61,103 nucleotides of DNA. Origin: Sphingobacterium bovistauri. Lineage in GTDB: Bacteria; Bacteroidota; Bacteroidia; Sphingobacteriales; Sphingobacteriaceae. Position numbers and translations under genes: made by a program. A model generated the notes under the pieces. The model had not been told where the DNA came from. It saw only the letters and a program-made list of their open reading frames with translations, and made no database searches. The DNA is taken from assembly GCF_020295405.1 (NCBI RefSeq), contig NZ_JADEYP010000027.1, forward strand, positions 1 to 61,103, given 5' to 3'. Of the stretch, positions 53,487 through 61,103 are shown one piece after another; within the stretch, counting starts at the first letter, position 1, and the number at the start of each line of letters is the position of its first letter.

Positions 53487-53800
53487 TTCCTGAGCAGTTT
53501 AAACAGAACCTCAATTTGGAAATCCGTGTTTTCGGATTTCCAGTTAAGGTCAACTACAAATTCTATTGGCCAGAAAAGCGTGATGAAAATCAAAAAGATC
53601 CTTTAGTGAGTCATATAGAATACCGATCTGATTCCCATATTATCAGTGAAACCGGATATCGTTCCCATTTCCTCTTCACGCAAGGGCTAAGCAATACACA
53701 CATGAAAAATATTGAAGAGTTGGTAACAGCTATTGCTGAAAAGCTATCCATTGAAAATGGTTATAAACCACCTACGCAAGGTCAAATGACACTATTTTAA
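53483..53800 (+). CDS. Small hypothetical ICE protein, 105 aa
   Basis: No family recognised. Beta-rich N-terminus (LEIRVFGFPVKVNYKFYWPEKRD), then a helical C-terminal half (SNTHMKNIEELVTAIAEKLS) and a QMTLF tail similar to beta-clamp-binding peptides (Q-x-x-L-F), which would suggest contact with replication proteins; this is an inference from five residues. Confidence 0.55.
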   Translation: MIPEQFKQNLNLEIRVFGFPVKVNYKFYWPEKRDENQKDPLVSHIEYRSDSHIISETGYRSHFLFTQGLSNTHMKNIEELVTAIAEKLSIENGYKPPTQGQMTLF

Positions 53801-53833
53801 ATCCCTTTTTTTTAATCCAATAATCAAATAACT

Positions 53834-54703
53834 ATGAATGAGAACAATTTAGAGTACCTAAAGAAAACGCTTGAAGGTCTGGGTTTCGGTTCTAAACTTA
53901 ATGATGTGCTTGAAAATGCAATCAGACGGGAAATGCCTTCCTTTAGTCTTGGAATAGGCAGTTTGCGTAAACCATTAGATGCAAATGATCTTAATGCAGC
54001 TCGAACAGATCACTTGGCTTTTACCTTAAATTTCAATAGATCAAAGGACGGTAATATGTATTTTTTGAACAATTATGATGTTACCTTAAAGAAAGTCGAT
54101 AATCCGATTGCTGTTTCCCAGCGTTTTGATTTAGCGAGAGATCATCGCATTACAGCTGTACAAGCACATAAGCTCTTGTCGGGATTAGCTTTTGAAAAAG
54201 AAGTATTCCTAAGTAACAAGGAGGAAAATCAAGATACAGCTAAACAACCCGATAAAACTAATACGTGGTTTAAGCTTAATCTAGATGTAACGGATGCTTT
54301 TGGGAATCATCCACTTCGTACCTTTCGTCCAGAGTACGGGTATGACTTAGCTGAAGCAATTGGTAAATACCCGATAAAAGGAGTAGAATCTCCTGAAAAG
54401 CTGAAAGAAGCTATAGCCACATTAAAGAACGGAAATTATTTGCATGCTGAAATATTGATCGGTAAAAAAGCTGTACCTGTCTCAATCGTTGCCAATCCAC
54501 AAATGAAGACTATTGATATTTACGATAAAAATAGGGTAGAGATTCGTGATGAAACGATATTTCCAGGAAAAGTGGTCAAGGAGAAATTGAATGCTACTCA
54601 AGGAATAGAAGATTCTACAAACCAGAAAGCTGGACCGCAGAAAGAAACTCAACCTTGGGAACAAACTCCTGATCAGGAGCAAACACAGAAGAGAACTAGA
54701 TAA
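53834..54703 (+). CDS. Conserved hypothetical ICE protein, 289 aa
   Basis: Mixed alpha/beta cytoplasmic protein with two similar halves. A front part (MNENNLEYLKKTLEGLGFGSKLNDVL; LNFNRSKDGNMYFLNNYDVTL) is followed by an AYG-type middle (YDLAEAIGKYPIKGVESPEKL) and a polar Gln/Lys-rich C-terminus that is probably disordered. A DUF3945-like relationship is likely. It is common at this position in Bacteroidota ICEs; function unknown. Confidence 0.6.
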   Translation: MNENNLEYLKKTLEGLGFGSKLNDVLENAIRREMPSFSLGIGSLRKPLDANDLNAARTDHLAFTLNFNRSKDGNMYFLNNYDVTLKKVDNPIAVSQRFDLARDHRITAVQAHKLLSGLAFEKEVFLSNKEENQDTAKQPDKTNTWFKLNLDVTDAFGNHPLRTFRPEYGYDLAEAIGKYPIKGVESPEKLKEAIATLKNGNYLHAEILIGKKAVPVSIVANPQMKTIDIYDKNRVEIRDETIFPGKVVKEKLNATQGIEDSTNQKAGPQKETQPWEQTPDQEQTQKRTR

Positions 54704-54724
54704 GTTTCTATACCCCTGTTAGAA

Positions 54725-54917
54725 CTAAGGTTAGTCTCACCTGATGTACTACCATTAAGTTTGGTAGATCTGCACTTTGAGCCAACCTTAGATCTTCAAA
54801 TTGCACATGAGGAGATCAACCAACCATTTTCCCTGTTAGATAACTAACCCACCTACAGTTGAACACCTCATTTGAATCCACAGCACGAAGGATGTAAATA
54901 TAATTGATGGATTCAAA
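54725..54917. repeat. Series of strong hairpins between ICE genes
   Basis: CTAAGGTT (54725-54732) pairs with AACCTTAG (54784-54791) and encloses CTCA/TGAG and CTACC/GGTAG stems; GTTAG-ATAA-CTAAC follows (about 54836-54849); TTTGAATCCA (54871-54880) pairs with TGGATTCAAA (54908-54917). The 230 bp hold no other gene. It is a candidate replication or regulatory region of the ICE. Confidence 0.5.
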
Positions 54918-54937
54918 ATTTTCTTATTTACAATCAT

Positions 54938-55138
54938 ATGAAAAAAATATTTCAACGAATCGACCGTATCAGAGGATCTGGTATGGCAACATTGAATTTA
55001 AAACCTTCATCTTCTTACTATCATTTGAACGGGAATCGCTTTCCTGTAGATAGTATAGGTAAGCCTGATATTAAGTGTAGGGTTACACTATTAATCGATG
55101 GAAACCTTATAGATTTTACAATAGAAGAACTCTTCTAG
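54938..55138 (+). CDS. Small hypothetical protein, 66 aa
   Basis: MKKIFQRIDRIRGSGMATLN at the front is basic, and the rest contains beta strands (CRVTLLIDGNLIDFTIEELF). No family recognised. It precedes two small DNA-binding-like genes and is probably part of the ICE maintenance module. Confidence 0.45.
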   Translation: MKKIFQRIDRIRGSGMATLNLKPSSSYYHLNGNRFPVDSIGKPDIKCRVTLLIDGNLIDFTIEELF

Positions 55139-55194
55139 CACATGATTTCATTTACCTTTTAAAAAATTAAATAGCTTTTATAATTCTCATAACT

Positions 55195-55467
55195 ATGGAC
55201 CAAAATATAACCAAGAATGATCTATTTGAATTCAAAGATTTACTCGTAAAGGAAATTAGAGATTTCCTCCAGCATGATAAGCTTATTACAGATAAAAAGG
55301 ATGAAGAGTTTTTGTGGCTTCGAAGTAAAGCTGTACGAAGCTTATTGAATATCTCTCCTGCTACACTACAAAATCTAAGGATTACAGGTAAAATTAGGTA
55401 TAGAAAAATATTAGGTTCTTATTATTACAATAAGGAAGATTTGATGAAATTGTTTTCTGAAGATTAA
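55195..55467 (+). CDS. Helix-turn-helix (excisionase/MerR-like) protein
   Basis: 90 aa with an HTH_17-type domain at the C-terminal two-thirds: FLWLRSKAVRSLLNISPATLQNLRITGKIRYRKILGSYYYNKEDLMKLF. Such proteins act as excisionase-like factors or regulators in CTnDOT-type elements (as in Xis2c/2d). It is 1 bp before the next gene. Confidence 0.85.
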   Translation: MDQNITKNDLFEFKDLLVKEIRDFLQHDKLITDKKDEEFLWLRSKAVRSLLNISPATLQNLRITGKIRYRKILGSYYYNKEDLMKLFSED

Positions 55468-55468
55468 C

Positions 55469-55771
55469 ATGGAATACACTCAACAATTGATTTCTCTTCT
55501 ATATGCTATGAGTAGTGATAAGAGACTCAATGTTTGGCATAAATCACTTTTAATAGCCATTATCAATTTATCATTTAAACAAAACCTCATAAATGACATT
55601 TTGATAAGTCGACGGCAATTGATGCAGAAGGCAGGAATTAAAAGCATAGCTACTTATCATAGGTATCTGAATGATATAATTCATTTTAAATATTGCACTT
55701 ATTATCCTTCTTACGATCCCCGTGTAAGAAGTAAAATTTCCATCCAAATTACTAAATTACTTCTCCAGTAA
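55469..55771 (+). CDS. Small helical, winged-helix-like protein, 100 aa
   Basis: An all-helical fold, LISLLYAMSSDKRLNVWHKSLLIAIINLSFKQN, then ISRRQLMQKAGIKSIATYHRYLNDIIHF, which looks like a DNA-binding helix pair of a replication or transcription factor. Co-transcribed with the preceding HTH gene; a strong terminator follows. No name assigned. Confidence 0.6.
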   Translation: MEYTQQLISLLYAMSSDKRLNVWHKSLLIAIINLSFKQNLINDILISRRQLMQKAGIKSIATYHRYLNDIIHFKYCTYYPSYDPRVRSKISIQITKLLLQ

Positions 55772-55793
55772 TTTGTAATACTTAATATTAATT

Positions 55794-55832
55794 AAGCAAC
55801 AAGCCTATTTTTAAGGCTTGTTGCTTTGCTTT
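55794..55832 (+). terminator. Rho-independent terminator
   Basis: AAGCAACAAGCC pairs with GGCTTGTTGCTT (12 bp, 9-nt loop), followed by TGCTTT. It ends the small ICE genes and also faces the integrase remnant. Confidence 0.85.
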
Positions 55833-55867
55833 AATCGAATTAAATCACTCTTATTTTATTACTCAAT

Positions 55868-56317
55868 TTATTGGTCACTTCTAAGTGATTTAATGAGCTT
55901 TTCTACTAATAAACTCTCTTGTTCAGTGAGTTCTAATCCCATTTTTCTTTCAACAGAGGACAGTTTGCTATTAAGTATATGACTAACACTTAATTCCTCT
56001 CGTTTAAATTGCTTTTTTATAAGTTTCTCTTTTAATTGTTTCATTCCCTCACCTATAGCTTCTTGTTCTGTAATAGCATATTCTTCAGTTTGTCTTACAT
56101 ATTGAAGACCAAGCATGTCTTTTACCACGTGAATAGGTACTCCATTCGCTAAAGGTACTGTACTCCATAATGTTCGTCTAGCTTTATGCGTATTCTAGAA
56201 TGTATTAAGTTCAAATAATGCAGCTATTTCTTTTAGATATTCGTTCATCTTTTGATTAGATTTAGCAGGTAATATTCTAACACTAGAAATACCGTCAGGG
56301 TCATTTTTGTATTTTTC
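55868..56317 (-). pseudogene. Tyrosine recombinase (ICE integrase) remnant
   Basis: The minus strand reads EKYKNDPDGISSVRILPAKS, NQKMNEYLKEIAALFELNTF, a TAG stop (56193-56195 region), then NTHKARRTLWSTVPLANGVP and HVVKDMLGLQYVRQTEEYAI. This is the C-terminal catalytic half of an integrase: HKARRT (His-x-x-Arg) and the nucleophile Tyr in TEEYAI are present, but the usual LGH histidine is changed to LGL and the frame is stopped inside. The N-terminal half is missing beyond a perfect hairpin. It cannot encode an active recombinase. Confidence 0.85.
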
Positions 56318-56351
56318 CTATATTCCTAAAGCCTTAGGAATATAGGAAAAA
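56312..56351. repeat. Perfect hairpin with an 18-bp stem at the integrase break
   Basis: The arms run 56312-56329 and 56334-56351 (TTTTTCCTATATTCCTAA and its complement) with an AGCC loop. A T-run is present on either strand, so it can act as a bidirectional terminator. It marks the exact point where integrase homology ends. Confidence 0.75.
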
Positions 56352-57189
56352 TTAAACGCTGATTAGGTTTTTCTACGATTATCACTTATCCATAATTCTC
56401 CATCTAAACCTATTATAATATTTAAATAATAAAATTATTACTGGAATTATATTGCGAGTGACTCATACTATAGTTGATTATTACAGTTGTAAGTCGAGTT
56501 TTTTACATATGGAAAAAACATCAATTTATGACAGCGAAAACAATTTGGTTACCTTAAGGATGTGTCGTAATAGTAGTATGACGCTTTGTAAAAAAATCCC
56601 GGTTGAAAGCAATCAGTAATTTTTTGTTACACGGTTTAAATCCAAAATTAAATATACAGTTTTGAGATCATTTCAAAATTAAAATATGAAGAAGACCGTA
56701 TTGTATATCCTTTAGATCATTGAAATTGATTTGCTCATGATTAAATGTCGTAACAAGGAAAGGTTATGTTTTATTGAACAGCAATTAAGCTGTAAAACAT
56801 CAATATAGCATCTTTATACAAGGAAAGACGGAACGCTTTCTTAACATCTTAAACAGCGACTGAATGTACACCGATTTGATAATTAACTTAGAAAATGCAG
56901 AAAACATCTAAATTTTGATTGGATTTATTGCAATAATACACTTTAAATATACTGAAAAGAAGGATAATTATGACTGGAACTTATTCAATATAGAGAGCTT
57001 CATTCGATTAATATAATTGTGAAAATTGATATTTAGCAATGGAAAAATATTTTTATAAAGTCATAGAAAGCATATAATTTGAAATTTATACAGAAATATT
57101 ATACAAATATAGATATTTTGGTATTAATATGCATAAGATTTTAATTAGGAAAGTTGTGAATTGCGTGAATTAAATAAAATATAAGTAAA
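56352..57189. other. Long intergenic stretch beyond the integrase remnant
   Basis: About 840 bp without a convincing gene apart from a 36-codon frame at 56509-56619. The base composition is very AT-rich. The right ICE end may lie here, but I see no attachment-site repeat. Confidence 0.4.
56509..56619 (+). CDS. Short open frame, 36 codons
   Basis: ATG frame reading MEKTSIYDSENNLVTLRMCR and NSSMTLCKKIPVESNQ before TAA. It has two Cys and no signal sequence. Nothing nearby supports it, so it may be a chance frame or the start of a lost gene. Confidence 0.2.
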   Translation: MEKTSIYDSENNLVTLRMCRNSSMTLCKKIPVESNQ

Positions 57190-58134
57190 TCAAATGCGGT
57201 TTTCCTTTTTAAACTGTAGAGGTGTTTTATTAACCTTTTTCTTGAAAAAGTTACTAAAGTGAGATTGTTCATTAAAAGATAGACGAAATGCTATTTCTTT
57301 GATTGATAGGTTAGTATGTGATAGAAGCGTTTTTGCTATATTGACAATTTCTTGATGAATATGTTCTTGAGTTGATTTTCCAGTGTACTTTTTTAGGGTT
57401 GCATTTAAATGATTCGGGTGTATAGAAAGTTTTTGTGCAAAATAATTTACAGTATAATCTCTATGCTTTTCTCCTAAAATATCAATAACATTTTTGAGTT
57501 CTAAAAAAAAATTATTAATTATTCTGACTTGCATAGCATCTACTGTTGAATTTAGTTCTTTATCAACAGCAATAGAATTATCGTAAATTTGTCTTATAAT
57601 TAATAGTAATATTTTAACATACGCTGCAATTAAATTAAATTGTTCATTAGACTTGGTATTATATAATTTAGATATACTTTCAAATATATTTGATAAAATT
57701 ATAACATCATCATCACTTATATGAAGTGGTATTGTTTTGTCTATTTGTAAGAATTGAAAATCAAAAATGATATTAGCTAATTCTGAATGTTGATGAATAA
57801 AATTTTCTGTAAATACAATTGCATATTTTTTAATTATGTCCGGATCAAAATTCCAAGAAACAATTTGATATGGGCTTTTGAAATATATAATATTTCTCTT
57901 GATTTTTGATTTCCAAAATCCAGCATTAAAAGTTCCGTGACCATCTAATATAAGTGAAATTGCATAAAAATGATGTTTAAATGGTTTTGCAGAAGTATTT
58001 ATAAGGTCGGCTTTACAACTAATTTTTTCGAAATAAACATCTTTATACATAAAAGCTTCTACCCCCAAATGCTTGCTAAGTTCTTCAAAATTAAATATTT
58101 CAGGTATATAGTGGTTATCACTTCTTTTAGTCAT
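57190..58134 (-). CDS. AraC-family transcriptional regulator
   Basis: 314 aa. The N-terminal half is a cupin-like sensing domain (HHFYAISLILDGHGTFNAGFWKSK; YFKSPYQIVSWNFDP), and the C-terminus holds the two helix-turn-helix units (NYFAQKLSIHPNHLNATLKKYTGKSTQEHI; IKEIAFRLSFNEQSHFSNFFKKKVNKTPLQFKKE). Complete. The target is not known; a 28-bp palindrome lies about 240 bp upstream. It faces the same way as the fimbrillin gene. Confidence 0.92.
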   Translation of the reverse strand: MTKRSDNHYIPEIFNFEELSKHLGVEAFMYKDVYFEKISCKADLINTSAKPFKHHFYAISLILDGHGTFNAGFWKSKIKRNIIYFKSPYQIVSWNFDPDIIKKYAIVFTENFIHQHSELANIIFDFQFLQIDKTIPLHISDDDVIILSNIFESISKLYNTKSNEQFNLIAAYVKILLLIIRQIYDNSIAVDKELNSTVDAMQVRIINNFFLELKNVIDILGEKHRDYTVNYFAQKLSIHPNHLNATLKKYTGKSTQEHIHQEIVNIAKTLLSHTNLSIKEIAFRLSFNEQSHFSNFFKKKVNKTPLQFKKENRI

Positions 58135-58649
58135 ATAATTTTTACTTTAAATATGTTTAATAGATTGTAGTATTAAAACCAATAAATAGAAATGTATTTA
58201 AATTATCTCTTTATTTTTCATCATAAATGGATATTTTATTATTTATTCAATTAATATTTTTATGAATATAATTTCATATGAGCCTCAATAGGAGAATTTA
58301 TGATTTTCTGTATATAATAATATTTAAAAATTTGCTAATCGCCTTTTCTTAAATACAATCTCGTTTTAAAACATTTGAATATTAATATTCAAATGTTATT
58401 ATATTAAGATCAGTAATTAAAATAATTTAAAGATTATAGATCTGAATTTAATCATCTCAGTGTATGTATATAATCTGAGATCAACCTGATAAATAGAAAT
58501 TTGTTAGTGAAATTTAAAATTGTTGGTTTACAATTAATTGTGTTGAATTGTAGTATAGATATATCACATGTTAATGTTGAATATCATAATTTAGAGTACA
58601 GATAATAATAAAAAATTTATCATAATCTGTACTCTATCCTAAAAAAAGA
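58135..58649. other. Intergenic between fimbrillin and AraC genes
   Basis: AT-rich, no gene. It contains a perfect 28-bp palindrome at 58370-58397. Confidence 0.5.
58370..58397. promoter_or_regulatory. Perfect 28-bp palindrome, candidate operator
   Basis: The two 14-base halves AACATTTGAATATT and AATATTCAAATGTT are exact complements with no spacer. It lies in the promoter region of the AraC-type gene and beyond the fimbrillin gene end. A dimeric regulator or a transcript end are both possible; there is no T-tract. Confidence 0.5.
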
Positions 58650-60572
58650 TTATTTATGAACGCAACGGATATACATTGTGCTATGTATTGCCCCATAGCT
58701 TCCTGTATTACCAGCATTTAGACTAACACCTGAAGTTGATGGATTTGCGTCCGAAATATGTCTTGCTGAAAAATAAAAATTATCTCGGTTATTTCTTTCA
58801 TTTGGTCTTGAAGTTTCGGTATCTTGTCTTGCTATATAAAATCCGTAATTAACATTATTAGTTACAGCTGGATTCCCTATAAAACTTGTATTCCATTGAG
58901 GATAACCGATCCCAGCATATTTTTTATAAAAATTTTCTGTAATTGGAGTAGAAGTTACTAATTCAGAGTCATTTTTTACATATCCATCAGGCCTCGCGAA
59001 ACCGTATCGAGGAAAGACTAGATATGGATGATTTATGTTACTAGCATTAGAACCATCAGGGGAAAATACTATTGCGTTTGAATAATGCTTGTACCTTGAT
59101 GAAGGTACGCTATAAACTAATTCAAAAATAGTCTCATTTGGTGTTCTATATTGTCCTTCTGGGTATACTTTTTTACATGGATCACCTTTTGTTTCATAAG
59201 GACCTCGATAGCTCGATCTCAATGTTCCATCTATATTTTTATAATTGAGATACTCAGGTAACATATCATTATATCTCCATCTATCCCATTCGCCATTGTT
59301 AGGAAGAATAGGTACTACAATAGTCCCGTCATTATTTCTTACAAGATTATCTCTTATATGATAAGTTGAGTTTTCAATTGTATTTCCAGGTTTCATATAT
59401 AGATTACCCTCAGCCCATTTAAAACCTCCAATATCTATTGTTGGTTTTAAAAGTTGAAATTCAAGTTGATTAATATATCCATAATCTGTATTAAGTGGTG
59501 TATTTGTAGCAAAAGTTAAATTAAGGTTTTTAGCTGGGCTAGCTAAAACTCGCTCATTTAAATCTGATGATTTTTTGAATTTCAAACTAATAATTTTAAG
59601 ATTAGAGCTTGTGATGGGAGTATTACTTGTTGTATACAATTCTAATTTACTGTAATCATATGTTTTAAAATTTGCCTGTTGACTTACAGGTTGCAATGAA
59701 TTTCTATCTATATATTTAATTTCGTTTGCGTGCCCATCAATATGATTATAATTCACATGACTATTCGGTATATAATCATTAGTTTCCAAATTAAAAATTC
59801 CTTTGGTCAATGGTGAAGTGTTATCTGTTGAAGATTTAGTATACTGAAATAATATAGGTGAAATATCACTTTGTTGAATTACACTTGGATCAAAATTCTT
59901 TATATCTAAGAAAATTCTAATAGCTGAATTTTTATTCAGAAATTTAGTGTTAACACGCTGAATAATTGATCCAGTAGCACTCGTAGTAAAGCTGCCCTCA
60001 GCCGTCGCAAAAGGCCTAGAATCTACATGTACATTTTGTATATTATTATCAATAGTATACATACTAGCTGGAATATCTGTAACCTCTCTGAATGTAAAAG
60101 CCTTATATGTATAATTGGTGTTTGATTTTAAGTATATAAACATATCATCTGTGGGATTGGTGATATTACCCAGCTTTGACACAAGTTGTTTATGTTGTTC
60201 ATACTCTCCATTTTTATAGATGATAACCATGTACTTAATATCATTACCCATTTTTGAATAAGTTCTAACAGCTTGCTTATCTACGGAAAGTTTCAACTTA
60301 TCTTTAACAATATTATCAGTAGACACCCTAGAAATTACACGAGCTTCTGCTGTAGCGTATGATTTAAAAGAAGATGTATCATCTGAGATATTTAAAACAG
60401 ATGTTGCCTTTTTATCACTAGAAATTTCAAGCTCAGGAATAAAATTAAGTGCTACATAACCATCTGGAATATTTAACTCTATATTTGATGATATTTGCGA
60501 ATTTTTTTCAGAACAACCGATTATAAAATTAAAAGCAATTATACAACAAGTTAAAAATAAATAATTCCTCAT
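58650..60572 (-). CDS. Fimbrillin-like surface lipoprotein
   Basis: About 640 aa from Met at 60572 (MRNYLFLTCCIIAFNFIIGC), which gives a good lipoprotein signal; a longer start would overlap the mini-protein gene. The mature part is beta-rich with fimbrillin-like domains (FVSTDN-type strands; TNYTYKAFTFREVTDIP), and the C-terminus (SGGFKWAEGNLY-like stretch, then IHSTMYIRCVHK) resembles the FISUMP/Mfa-type ending of Bacteroidota adhesins. It is probably exposed on the surface as part of fimbriae or a tip protein. Confidence 0.75.
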   Translation of the reverse strand: MRNYLFLTCCIIAFNFIIGCSEKNSQISSNIELNIPDGYVALNFIPELEISSDKKATSVLNISDDTSSFKSYATAEARVISRVSTDNIVKDKLKLSVDKQAVRTYSKMGNDIKYMVIIYKNGEYEQHKQLVSKLGNITNPTDDMFIYLKSNTNYTYKAFTFREVTDIPASMYTIDNNIQNVHVDSRPFATAEGSFTTSATGSIIQRVNTKFLNKNSAIRIFLDIKNFDPSVIQQSDISPILFQYTKSSTDNTSPLTKGIFNLETNDYIPNSHVNYNHIDGHANEIKYIDRNSLQPVSQQANFKTYDYSKLELYTTSNTPITSSNLKIISLKFKKSSDLNERVLASPAKNLNLTFATNTPLNTDYGYINQLEFQLLKPTIDIGGFKWAEGNLYMKPGNTIENSTYHIRDNLVRNNDGTIVVPILPNNGEWDRWRYNDMLPEYLNYKNIDGTLRSSYRGPYETKGDPCKKVYPEGQYRTPNETIFELVYSVPSSRYKHYSNAIVFSPDGSNASNINHPYLVFPRYGFARPDGYVKNDSELVTSTPITENFYKKYAGIGYPQWNTSFIGNPAVTNNVNYGFYIARQDTETSRPNERNNRDNFYFSARHISDANPSTSGVSLNAGNTGSYGAIHSTMYIRCVHK

Positions 60573-60576
60573 ACTA

Positions 60577-60753
60577 TTAATATTCATTAAATTTTTTATT
60601 TTCTTTGTCCAATACTTCATAATCTTCTAAATCAGGTGCAAAAGGGTCTGTTGTTCCAGATCCAAATCCAACTCTTGCGCTACTATTAGAAATTGCCTCT
60701 TCAATTATAATAATGTATGTTTTAATTACTGGCCTAACGTATTTTTTCTTCAT
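60577..60753 (-). CDS. Mini-protein upstream of the fimbrillin gene, 58 aa
   Basis: Minus-strand frame MKKKYVRPVIKTYIIIIEEA, then ISNSSARVGFGSGTTDPFAP and an acidic end DLEDYEVLDKENKKFNEY. Its stop is 4 bp before the fimbrillin start. Short proteins of this MKK.YVRPVI-type followed by ARV and a Gly/Ser patch precede fimbrillin genes in Sphingobacterium; I recognise the pattern from memory. Function unknown. Confidence 0.65.
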   Translation of the reverse strand: MKKKYVRPVIKTYIIIIEEAISNSSARVGFGSGTTDPFAPDLEDYEVLDKENKKFNEY

Positions 60754-61103
60754 ATTTTTTCTCCGTATTTTAATTTATAATTGTCCTGCAAAAATATTAA
60801 TTAAAACGGTTAACATCATCCTTTGGACATTGTTATTTATTGTAAAAAATAAAGATATAGTTGTAAGAAATAAATATTTGATTAATTGTAATGTTAAGAA
60901 GTGCTTATTAAATAATATAAAGCGTTTATTTGGTTTAATATTATTGCATAGTGTGATATGCATAGTAATCAATGTTTAATATATTGCTTCTTAGTGTAAG
61001 TTTCATTATTTGATTGTATGTATAATGATAGGAAGGGAAATCAATAATAATGATACTTAAATTAAAAAGTTTAGTAAGCAAAACTATTTATCGTTCTTTT
61101 TAA
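60754..61103. other. Terminal stretch without a recognised gene
   Basis: 350 bp of very AT-rich sequence. Open frames on both strands are poorly composed and overlap each other, so none is called. Confidence 0.4.

Noticed and set aside
56747..56758. GTCGTAACAAGG, identical to the conserved 3' end motif of 16S rRNA
   Set aside because: Only 12 bases match and the flanks do not fit 16S rRNA or an anti-Shine-Dalgarno tail, so it is a chance match in AT-rich DNA.

Overview
This window looks like the chromosome of an AT-rich member of the Bacteroidota, most likely family Sphingobacteriaceae (Sphingobacterium or Pedobacter type). The reasons are a SusC/SusD pair, a complete CTnDOT-type set of mobilization and conjugation genes, a fimbrillin-like lipoprotein preceded by a mini-protein, DUF6520 and RteC family proteins, and gene starts without strong Shine-Dalgarno sequences. 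Family names are recognised from the translated sequence; no database was searched.

Layout. 1-4.3 kb: the end of a membrane protein, a hypothetical gene, then an SOS/DNA-damage cassette (SRAP protein, UmuD-like S24 protease, UmuC polymerase, a small partner). 4.3-5.4 kb: non-coding DNA with GC-richer hairpins. 5.4-7.3 kb: a two-gene TcmP / three-Cys-motif (DUF5131) module. 7.4-10.3 kb (minus strand): a retron operon of an XRE regulator, a phosphoribosyltransferase-like protein, a winged-helix protein, an msr-msd type RNA and a reverse transcriptase. 10.3-10.5 kb: an unassigned, strongly base-paired element with two mutually exclusive folds. 11-17 kb: thioredoxin-like, SusC and SusD genes. 17-21.5 kb: a DUF6520 secreted peptide, a Crp/Fnr-like regulator, a 46-residue peptide gene, an LPLAT-fold protein and a LytS/LytTR two-component pair. 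21.7 kb: RteC. 22.7-25.2 kb: DUF1801, a broken AraC gene, and a redox operon (NAD(P)-binding and DoxX) divergent from its HxlR regulator.

25.2-32.4 kb is a cassette-like stretch. A lipoprotein gene and a Fic gene are separated by related 110-166 bp imperfect palindromes, followed by a decayed IS1182-type element and a Hachiman defence operon (hamA, hamB) bracketed by 15-bp inverted repeats of the form GTTAGGCGTCRTTAT. RadC follows at 33 kb.

34-56 kb is the conjugation block of an integrative conjugative element: a structured leader, a toprim protein, a likely oriT region, mobA and mobB, traA to traN, the coupling protein, a murein endopeptidase and several element-specific genes. It includes two tandem traE-type genes and three tandem paralogues of one secreted protein. 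A tyrosine-recombinase remnant with an internal stop and a lost catalytic histidine lies beyond it, next to an 18-bp-stem perfect hairpin, so the element may no longer excise by itself. 57-61 kb: an AraC-type regulator, a 28-bp perfect palindrome, and a fimbrillin-like lipoprotein with its leader mini-protein.

Read as a whole, the window is an accessory or defence island carried on or next to an ICE: a retron, Hachiman, a Fic protein, the TcmP pair and an SOS cassette travel with the transfer machinery. The retron RNA, the bistable element at 10.34-10.51 kb, the peptide/LPLAT/LytTR locus and the palindrome-delimited cassettes are the parts most likely to be new.
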